From: Modestobacter sp.
GTDB lineage: Bacteria > Actinomycetota > Actinomycetes > Mycobacteriales > Geodermatophilaceae
Length of the DNA: 5,007 nt
Direction: 5' to 3'
Assembly: GCA_025965635.1 (NCBI GenBank)
Contig: JAOPWO010000121.1
Span: forward strand, 1 to 5,007
Shown in pieces: positions 1 through 4,791 of this stretch; within the stretch, counting starts at the first letter, position 1; each line of letters starts with the position of its first letter. Below the pieces are notes generated by a model. That model searched no databases. It was given only the letters and a program-made list of their open reading frames with translations, and was not told where the DNA came from. Made by a program: the position numbers and the translations under genes.

Positions 1-64
1 CGGCTGCGACCGGGACGGCCGACGGGAAGCGGGTCTGGACCCGGGTCAGGGTGGAAGTCGCCAT
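1..64 (-). CDS. Probable N-terminal fragment of an unidentified protein, runs off the left edge
   Basis: An ATG at 64 to 62 on the minus strand opens a reading frame that continues without a stop to the left edge, giving 21 residues that begin MATSTLTRVQTRFPSA. Two things suggest a real gene start. A purine-rich ribosome binding site, GGAGGAG (complement of 75-81), lies 10 nt upstream, and about 18 of the 20 codons after the start end in G or C, as in the real genes of this window. It would be divergent from the PAS-GGDEF-EAL gene at 202. There is no obvious signal peptide or known motif in so short a piece, so I give no function. The plus strand over the same bases is also open in several frames, as is usual in such GC-rich DNA, so a chance ORF remains possible. 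Confidence 0.45.
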   Translation of the reverse strand, partial: MATSTLTRVQTRFPSAVPVAA

Positions 65-187
65 GCCGCCCAGTCTCCTCCGCCGGGGTGGAGCTCCGCG
101 CGGCGGCGGGATCCGGGCGCGGGGGACCCGGGTGGGTCTTACGATCGTTGCGGTATCGCATCTCTGCGGCCCCGCGCTCGGCGACGT

Positions 188-195
188 GAGGGAGG
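188..195 (+). promoter_or_regulatory. Ribosome binding site of the PAS-GGDEF-EAL gene
   Basis: GAGGGAGG lies 6 nt before the ATG at 202. It is a near-ideal Shine-Dalgarno sequence and fixes the start of the gene. No convincing -35/-10 pair was found further upstream: TACGAT at 140-145 fits the loose TANNNT form but has no matching -35. Confidence 0.8.
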
Positions 196-201
196 CCGCG
201 C

Positions 202-2358
202 ATGACGGAGCCCCAGGGCCGACCACCGTCGGCTGATCCCTCCTGGCACGAGCGGGTGACCGAGGCGCTGTCGACCATCAGCGACGCGGTGTGCTGCCTG
301 GACGCCGACGACCGGTTCTCCTGGCTCAACCCCTCGGCGGAACGGCTGCTCGACCGCCGCCTGGCCGACCTGGTGGGCCGGTCGGTCTGGGAGGTGTTCC
401 CCGACCTGGTCGGCACCGACCTGCAGGACGCCTTCGGCCGGGCCCGGACCACCGGGGGTGTCCAGCAGGTGGAGTGCTGCGACGAGCACCTCGACCGGTG
501 GCTGGAGGGCCGGGTGCTCCTCGACCACCGCGGTGAGCTCGTCGTCTTCTTCCGTGACGTGCACGAGCGGCGGACGCCGGACGAGGAGCCGGTGGAGGAG
601 TCCTCGCTGCTGCGTGCGGTGCTCAACGCGCTCCCCGCCCGGACGGCCATCCTCGATCCCGAGGGTCGGATCCTGACCACCAACGCCGCCTGGTGCCGCG
701 GCGCCACGGCGAGGGGACGCCCGTACGCCGCCCGGGTCGGCGCGGACTACCTCGAGGCCTGCCGGACGGCGGGCGCGGCCGGCGACCAGGACGCCGTGGC
801 GGCCGCCGAGGGCCTGGGAGCCGTGCTCTCCGGACAGGCGCCGTCGTTCTCCCTCGACTACGCCCTGGCGCCGCGTGAGGGACGGGCCATGGCCCCGACC
901 TGGTGGCACCTGCAGGCCTTCCCCGTGGACGACCGGCCCCGCGTCGTGGTGAGCCACACCGACATCACCGACCGGGTGACCGCCGAGCAGCGGGCTGCCT
1001 GGCAGGCCCGGCACGACCACCTCACCTCGAGGCCCAACCGCGCCGCCCTGCACGAGGCCATCGCGGATGCGATGGCCGAGAGCGCCAGCCGCCCGGTGAC
1101 GGTCCTGTACATGGACATCGACGGCTTCAAGCAGGTCAACGACACGCTCGGGCACTCCGCCGGCGACCTGCTGCTCCAGGAACTGGCCTCGCGGCTGACG
1201 CACCGGACCCGCCCCACCGACCTCGTCGGGCGGCTGGGCGGCGATGAGTTCGTGGTGGTGGCCCGCAACTGCGACGCCGGGGGCGGCGACGCCCTCGCCC
1301 GGCGCTTCCGCTCGGTCTTCGACGAACCGTTCGAGCTGGGCGGCAGCCTGCTGCCGCTCACCGCGAGCATCGGCATCGCCGCCTCCGGCCCGGCGCACAC
1401 CCGGCCGGACGACCTCCTGCGGGACGCTGACGCCGCGATGTACGCGGCCAAGGCGAGCGGGCGCAACCGGCACCTGACCTTCACCCCGGCACTGCGCACC
1501 GAGCTGGACGACCGCTGGCAGATCGCGAGCCGGTTGCGGGAAGCCGCCGCGCAGGGCGAGTTCACGCTCGCCTGGCAGCCGGTGGTGCACCTCGCCACCG
1601 GCGAGGTGACCTCGTGCGAGGCGCTGTTGCGGTGGAACCACCCGCAGCGCGGCCTGGTCGCCCCCACGGACTTCATCCCGGTCGCGGAGGAGAACGGGCT
1701 GATCGTGCCGATCACCCGCTGGTTGCTGCAGGTCACAGCGGCCCAGTGCCGCGCCTGGACGGAGCAGGGCCTGCACCTGTCGATCGCGGTCAACGTCAGC
1801 GCCGTGCACCTGTCCTCCGGCACGCTGATCGAGGACGTCCTCGGAGCGGTCGCGGCGGCCGAGCTGCCGGCCGAGCAGGTGGTGCTGGAACTCACCGAGA
1901 CCAGCCTGGCCCGCAACCCGAGCCAGGCCACGCGCCAGCTGTCCACCCTGCGCGACCACGGGGTCCAGATCGCCATCGACGACTTCGGGACCGGTTACAG
2001 CTCGCTGTCGGCGGTGGCCTCGCTCCCGGCCGACGTGCTGAAGGTGGACCGCACCCTGGTGTCGGGGCCGGCGACCAGCATCGCCGCCCCGGAAGCCGTG
2101 CTGCGCGCGGTCGCCGCGCTCGGCTCAGCCCTGGGCATGCAGGTGCTCGCCGAGGGCGTCGAGACCCCGGGGCAGCTGGACCTGGCCCGCAGCGTCGGGT
2201 GCACGTTCGCCCAGGGCCACCACCTGTCCCCACCGCTGCCCGCGGAGGAGCTGGGCACCCTGCTCACGGAGGCCCGGCGACGCACGGGGCGGCAGTGCCT
2301 GCCCCCGCCCGAGGGGGGACGGACCATGCCCTCCCCACCCGTCGCGACCTCGGGATGA
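202..2358 (+). CDS. PAS-PAS-GGDEF-EAL cyclic-di-GMP synthase/phosphodiesterase
   Basis: This 718-residue protein should make c-di-GMP from two GTP (GGDEF) and hydrolyse it (EAL) under control of N-terminal sensor regions. Residues ~18-122 and ~134-258 are PAS-like; the second ends with the HTDITDRVTAEQ linker typical before GGDEF domains. GGDEF spans ~265-427. Metal and substrate residues D305, N313, D322 and the GGDEF motif 346-350 are present, and RPTD at 337-340, five residues before it, is a complete inhibitory I-site. EAL spans ~438-690, with E473-A-L, N531, E563, D593-D594 (loop DDFGTGYSS), K614, E651 and Q671 all conserved, so both activities look intact. A proline-rich tail follows (~691-718). 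No transmembrane segment or signal peptide is seen, so the protein is probably cytosolic. The usual LTGLPNR near the GGDEF start reads LTSRPNR (R277). Which activity dominates cannot be read from sequence, and the PAS ligand is unknown. No operon partner is visible. Confidence 0.95.
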   Translation: MTEPQGRPPSADPSWHERVTEALSTISDAVCCLDADDRFSWLNPSAERLLDRRLADLVGRSVWEVFPDLVGTDLQDAFGRARTTGGVQQVECCDEHLDRWLEGRVLLDHRGELVVFFRDVHERRTPDEEPVEESSLLRAVLNALPARTAILDPEGRILTTNAAWCRGATARGRPYAARVGADYLEACRTAGAAGDQDAVAAAEGLGAVLSGQAPSFSLDYALAPREGRAMAPTWWHLQAFPVDDRPRVVVSHTDITDRVTAEQRAAWQARHDHLTSRPNRAALHEAIADAMAESASRPVTVLYMDIDGFKQVNDTLGHSAGDLLLQELASRLTHRTRPTDLVGRLGGDEFVVVARNCDAGGGDALARRFRSVFDEPFELGGSLLPLTASIGIAASGPAHTRPDDLLRDADAAMYAAKASGRNRHLTFTPALRTELDDRWQIASRLREAAAQGEFTLAWQPVVHLATGEVTSCEALLRWNHPQRGLVAPTDFIPVAEENGLIVPITRWLLQVTAAQCRAWTEQGLHLSIAVNVSAVHLSSGTLIEDVLGAVAAAELPAEQVVLELTETSLARNPSQATRQLSTLRDHGVQIAIDDFGTGYSSLSAVASLPADVLKVDRTLVSGPATSIAAPEAVLRAVAALGSALGMQVLAEGVETPGQLDLARSVGCTFAQGHHLSPPLPAEELGTLLTEARRRTGRQCLPPPEGGRTMPSPPVATSG

Positions 2359-2372
2359 GCCTCGGGAGGGGC

Positions 2373-2422
2373 CAGTCGAGGGCCCCGGCACGCGGTGCGT
2401 GCCGGGGCCCTCGGGGACTGCC
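2373..2422. terminator. Long GC-rich hairpin, likely bidirectional terminator
   Basis: A perfect 17-bp stem pairs 2377-2393 with 2397-2413 around a 3-nt loop (GGT). A second short arm, CAGTC at 2373-2377 against GACTG at 2416-2420, could extend or compete with the base of the stem. It lies between the stops of two convergent genes (2358 on plus, 2442 on minus), the expected place for a shared terminator. There is no T-tract on either side, which is common for actinobacterial terminators, so the call rests on stem strength and position. Confidence 0.8.
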
Positions 2423-2441
2423 GGGCAGGCGGGTCCCTCGA

Positions 2442-3002
2442 TCAGGCGGCGCGGAGCACGGCCTCGATCTCGAGCTCGATGTTCACCTTGTCGCCGACGA
2501 CCACGCCGCCGCCGTCCATCGGCATGTCGATGTCGACGCCGAACTCCTTGCGGGAGATCTCGGTCTTGCCACTGAAGCCGGCACGCGTGCCGCCGTAGGC
2601 GTCGGGGCCGAAGCCGTTGAGCTCCAGGGCCAGGGTGACGGGCTTGGTGATGCCCTTGATCGTCAGGTTGCCCTCGACGACCCAGTCCTCGCCGTGGTTG
2701 CGCACAGCGGTCGAGCGGAACTCCATGACGGTGTGGTTGCCGACGTCGAAGAAGTCAGCGGACTTGATGTGCGCGTCGCGCTGCTCCTGCCGGGTGTCGA
2801 TCGAGTCCATGTCCACGGTGGCGTGCACGGCGGAGAGCGCCGGGTCGGCGGCGGTGACGATCTCGCCGGAGAAGGTGCGGAAGTAGCCACGCACCTTGCT
2901 GACCATCATGTGCCGGATCGAGAAGCCGACGGTCGAGTGGGCGGCGTCGATGTCCCAGGTGCCGACGACGTAGCCGGGGATCTGCACGGTGGTGCTGGTC
3001 AT
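2442..3002 (-). CDS. YceI-family protein, cytoplasmic form
   Basis: This is a 186-residue member of the YceI family, small lipocalin-like beta-barrels that bind isoprenoid or other lipophilic molecules; the ligand here is unknown. Family hallmarks run through its full length: GTWDIDAAHSTVGFSIRHM (14-32) near the N-terminus, MVSKVRGYF (33-41), the TRQEQRDAHIKSADFFD block (70-86), GNLTIKGITKPVTL (111-124) and ISRKEFGVDIDMP (149-161). No signal peptide is present, unlike the periplasmic E. coli YceI, so it probably acts in the cytosol. The ATG at 3002 is preferred because GGAGA sits 5 nt upstream and the family homology starts just inside. An in-frame ATG 39 codons further out would overlap the neighbouring marR start and adds unrelated sequence. 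It is divergent from the MarR gene and probably regulated by it. The gene appears complete. Confidence 0.95.
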   Translation of the reverse strand: MTSTTVQIPGYVVGTWDIDAAHSTVGFSIRHMMVSKVRGYFRTFSGEIVTAADPALSAVHATVDMDSIDTRQEQRDAHIKSADFFDVGNHTVMEFRSTAVRNHGEDWVVEGNLTIKGITKPVTLALELNGFGPDAYGGTRAGFSGKTEISRKEFGVDIDMPMDGGGVVVGDKVNIELEIEAVLRAA

Positions 3003-3006
3003 GGTG

Positions 3007-3011
3007 TCTCC
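3007..3011 (-). promoter_or_regulatory. Ribosome binding site of the yceI-family gene
   Basis: Read on the minus strand, GGAGA lies 5 nt before the ATG at 3002. It decides for this start over the longer in-frame option at 3119. Confidence 0.7.
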
Positions 3012-3016
3012 ATCTG

Positions 3017-3031
3017 GTTGAGCGCTTGACT
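3017..3031. promoter_or_regulatory. Candidate MarR operator, copy 1
   Basis: GTTGAGCGCTTGACT shows imperfect twofold symmetry: 10 of the 14 positions of GTTGAGCGCTTGAC match its own reverse complement, with AGCGCT at the centre. It matches copy 2 at 3052-3066 in 12 of 15 positions. It lies just upstream of the yceI ribosome binding site, where a bound dimer could block yceI transcription. Assigning it to the adjacent MarR protein is inference from position. Confidence 0.45.
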
Positions 3032-3045
3032 GACTGTTCCGGCCC

Positions 3046-3051
3046 AGCGTA
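3046..3051 (-). promoter_or_regulatory. Possible -10 element for the yceI-family gene
   Basis: On the minus strand the bases read TACGCT, fitting the actinobacterial TANNNT form, and would place the transcript start near 3040 with a leader of roughly 38 nt that contains operator copy 1. The corresponding -35 region (about 3070-3075, TAGCGG on the minus strand) is poor, so this is a weak call. Confidence 0.3.
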
Positions 3052-3066
3052 GTTGAGGACTTGATT
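3052..3066. promoter_or_regulatory. Candidate MarR operator, copy 2
   Basis: GTTGAGGACTTGATT repeats copy 1 exactly 35 bp away in the same orientation (shared form GTTGAGNNCTTGANT). It covers the candidate -35 element of the marR gene and lies just upstream of the possible yceI -10, so a bound regulator could repress both genes. The function is inferred from position and from the known habit of MarR proteins to bind imperfect palindromes in their own divergent promoter. Confidence 0.45.
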
Positions 3067-3082
3067 ATTCCGCTAGTACCCT
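3053..3082 (+). promoter_or_regulatory. Candidate marR promoter giving a leaderless transcript
   Basis: TTGAGG (3053-3058) and TACCCT (3077-3082) are separated by 18 bp. Only 6 nt lie between TACCCT and the ATG at 3089, so transcription should begin at or next to the start codon. No Shine-Dalgarno sequence precedes this ATG, which agrees with leaderless translation, a common mode in actinobacteria. Confidence 0.5.
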
Positions 3083-3088
3083 CCTGCC

Positions 3089-3595
3089 ATGACCCCGCGC
3101 GTGTCGTCGAGCCCCGCACCGGCCGACCCGACCCCCGGCACGGCTACCCGCTGGCTGGACCCCGCCGAGCAAGGGGCCTGGCGGGCGTGGATGTACAGCA
3201 GCCAGCTCCTGCACGCCCAACTCGACCGCGAGCTCATCCGGGAGACCGGCATCTCCATGACGTACTACGAGATCCTCGTCCAGCTGTCCGAGGCGCCCGA
3301 GCGGCGGATGCGCATGAGCCAGCTCGCCGACGAGTGCCTGTCCTCCCGCAGCCGGCTGTCACACGCCGTCGCCCGGCTGGAGGAGCGTGGGTGGATCCAG
3401 CGGCAGACCTGCCCCGAGGGCGGCCGCGGCCAGCTCGCCGTCCTCACCGACGAGGGCTACGCCGCGCTGGAGTCCGCCGCGCCGGTGCACGTGGCCAGCG
3501 TGCGAGCACACCTGTTCGACCAGCTCAGCCCGGCCCAGGTGGAGGCGATGCGCGACGTCGGTGAGACGCTGCTCCGCCACCTCGACGCCCGCTGA
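3089..3595 (+). CDS. MarR-family winged-helix transcriptional regulator
   Basis: This 168-residue protein has the MarR arrangement. After a disordered Ser/Pro/Thr-rich N-terminus (~1-20) comes an alpha-helical dimerisation segment starting WLDPAEQGAWRAWMY (22-36), then TYYEILVQLSEAP (58-70) and the winged helix. The probable recognition helix is SSRSRLSHAVARLEERG (85-101), and the wing includes CPEGGRGQLAVLT (108-120), a variant of the usual DRRG-x-LT wing. A C-terminal helix (~145-166) completes the dimer region. Length is slightly above the family norm because of the N-terminal tail. The ATG at 3089 is preferred because TACCCT sits 6 nt upstream for a leaderless start; Met35 would cut into the dimerisation helix. 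The gene is divergent from yceI with an 86-bp shared gap, suggesting autoregulation and control of yceI. The ligand is unknown; Cys83 and Cys108 could allow thiol sensing, but that is speculative. Confidence 0.93.
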   Translation: MTPRVSSSPAPADPTPGTATRWLDPAEQGAWRAWMYSSQLLHAQLDRELIRETGISMTYYEILVQLSEAPERRMRMSQLADECLSSRSRLSHAVARLEERGWIQRQTCPEGGRGQLAVLTDEGYAALESAAPVHVASVRAHLFDQLSPAQVEAMRDVGETLLRHLDAR

Positions 3596-3725
3596 CCGCA
3601 CCACCGACGGCGCTCAGCCGGTCCAGACCTCGGCGACCCGTGCGGCGACGTCGGTGCCTGCCGGCGCACGGTTTCCCACCCGGTCGAGTGGCACGACCCT
3701 CACCGGTTCCGCGACAGGCTCCCCG

Positions 3726-3749
3726 GGTCACTACTCTGCGCCGGTGACC
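3726..3749. promoter_or_regulatory. Inverted repeat bracketing a candidate promoter of the channel gene
   Basis: GGTCAC (3726-3731) and GTGACC (3744-3749) are perfect inverted repeats separated by 12 bp. The gap starts with TACTCT (3732-3737), a TANNNT-type -10 element, and ends at the predicted transcript start near 3743-3744. A protein bound here would cover the -10 and start site, so the site looks like an operator. The orientation (TCAC before GTGA) is opposite to the CRP consensus. No clear -35 is seen. Confidence 0.35.
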
Positions 3750-3785
3750 TGCCACCGAGCGAGCTGCGCAGCGGCGGGATGCTGA
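3744..3785 (+). CDS. Possible 13-codon leaderless leader ORF overlapping the channel start
   Basis: A GTG at 3744 lies 6 nt after the TANNNT element TACTCT, the same spacing as at the marR start. It opens a frame reading MTCHRASCAAAGC (GTG read as Met), ending with TGA at 3783-3785. That stop overlaps the channel ATG at 3779 as ATGCTGA, an arrangement that permits termination-reinitiation coupling, and the channel ATG has no good ribosome binding site of its own. Three of the 13 residues are cysteine. Cysteine-containing leaderless leader ORFs are known as attenuators in mycobacteria, but those have consecutive cysteine codons, unlike this one. The ORF is short enough to occur by chance. Confidence 0.25.
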   Translation: MTCHRASCAAAGC

Positions 3786-4786
3786 GCGACCACAGCGGGG
3801 TGCGCCTGCCCCACGTCGAGCAGTCCCCCACCCGCCAGGTCGGCAAGCGGGTGATCATCGCGGCCGTGGTGCTGATCCTGACCGTGGCGATCGTGTACCT
3901 GGACCGCGACGGCTACCGGGACAACAACGGCGGCGAGATCAGCGTCCTCGACGCGACCTACTACGCCACCGTCACCCTCTCCACGACCGGGTACGGCGAC
4001 ATCACCCCGGTGGCGCCCAGCGCGCGGCTGGTCAACATCCTGGTGATCACCCCGCTGCGCATCATGTTCCTGCTCATCCTCATCGGCACGACCGTCGAGG
4101 CGCTCACCGCGAGCTGCCGGGAGGAGTTCCGGATCCGACGCTGGAGGTCTCGCGTGCGCCAGCACGTCGTTGTGTGCGGTTACGGCACCAAGGGCCGCAG
4201 CGCCATCCGCGCGCTGCTGGGCAACGGCACGCCCGCGGACACCATCGTGGTCGTCGACGCCGACCCGGGGGCTGTCGAGGAGGCCAGCGCCGCCGGGCTG
4301 ACGGCGGTGCACGGCGACGCCGGCCGGGCCGACGTGCTGCGCCGGACGTCGGTCGAGAAGGCCCGGGCCGTGATCGTCGCGGCCAACCGGGACGATGCCG
4401 CGGTGCTGATCGTGCTCACGGTCCGGCAGCTCAACCCCACGGTGCCGATCACCGCGAGCGTCCGCGAGGAGGAGAACGCCAGCCTGCTGCGCCAGTCCGG
4501 CGCCGACTCGGTGATCACCTCGTCGGCCGCGGCCGGCCGGCTGCTGGGCCTGTCCACCGACAGCCCGAAGGTGGTGGCCGTCGTGGAGGACCTGCTCACC
4601 GCCGGGCGGGGGTTGGACCTGGTCCAGCGGCACGTCGCCCAGTCGGAGGTGGGGCTGGACGCACGGTCGCTGCGCGACGTCGTCCTGTCGGTCACCCGCG
4701 GCGGCCGGACGCTGCGCTACGACGACCCGCTGATCGGCGAGCTCCAGACCGGCGACGTCCTCGTCGTCGTCCGCAGCCATACCTGA
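3779..4786 (+). CDS. Two-transmembrane potassium channel with cytoplasmic RCK (TrkA-N/TrkA-C) domain
   Basis: This 335-residue protein is an inner-membrane K+ channel of MthK-like layout, in which an RCK gating ring senses a ligand (nucleotide, Ca2+ or other in known relatives). TM1 is ~25-41 and the pore helix ~58-68. The selectivity filter TTGYGD is at 69-74, an exact K+ signature, and TM2 is ~82-109, with a Pro-Leu-Arg interruption at 92-94. The RCK N-lobe begins at HVVVCGYGTKGRSAI (129-143), with a Rossmann-type GYGTKG loop, acidic D160 at the end of the next strand and VHGDAGR (177-183). RCK-C spans ~265-333. No voltage-sensor helices are present. The start at 3779 lacks a good Shine-Dalgarno sequence; it may be translationally coupled to the tiny ORF before it. 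Alternative GTG starts at 3800 or 3851 have no better ribosome binding site. It converges on the cyclase gene with 5 bp between stops. Confidence 0.93.
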   Translation: MLSDHSGVRLPHVEQSPTRQVGKRVIIAAVVLILTVAIVYLDRDGYRDNNGGEISVLDATYYATVTLSTTGYGDITPVAPSARLVNILVITPLRIMFLLILIGTTVEALTASCREEFRIRRWRSRVRQHVVVCGYGTKGRSAIRALLGNGTPADTIVVVDADPGAVEEASAAGLTAVHGDAGRADVLRRTSVEKARAVIVAANRDDAAVLIVLTVRQLNPTVPITASVREEENASLLRQSGADSVITSSAAAGRLLGLSTDSPKVVAVVEDLLTAGRGLDLVQRHVAQSEVGLDARSLRDVVLSVTRGGRTLRYDDPLIGELQTGDVLVVVRSHT

Positions 4787-4791
4787 CCGGG

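Noticed and set aside
38..47. GACCCGGGTC palindrome near the left edge
   Set aside because: Short G/C palindromes like this are expected by chance in such DNA and it lies inside the probable coding fragment.
51..236. 61-residue plus-strand ORF at the left end
   Set aside because: It overlaps the start of the c-di-GMP enzyme and has no ribosome binding site; its first part is better explained as the complement of a minus-strand gene.
139..1959. 606-residue open frame on the minus strand
   Set aside because: It lies antisense to the clearly identified PAS-GGDEF-EAL gene, has no recognisable domain and has a composition typical of a shadow frame in GC-rich DNA.
1614..3029. 471-residue open frame on the plus strand
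   Set aside because: It starts inside the EAL domain in another frame, crosses the terminator hairpin and runs antisense through yceI. The sequence is Arg/Gly/Pro-rich with no domain.
3003..3119. N-terminal extension of the yceI-family protein by 39 residues
   Set aside because: The extension has no family similarity, would overlap the marR start, and a good ribosome binding site supports the ATG at 3002.
3608..3620. CGGC-N5-GCCG hairpin after marR
   Set aside because: A 4-bp stem is too weak to call a terminator with any confidence.
3731..4780. 349-residue open frame on the minus strand
   Set aside because: It is the antisense shadow of the potassium channel, with biased composition and no domain.
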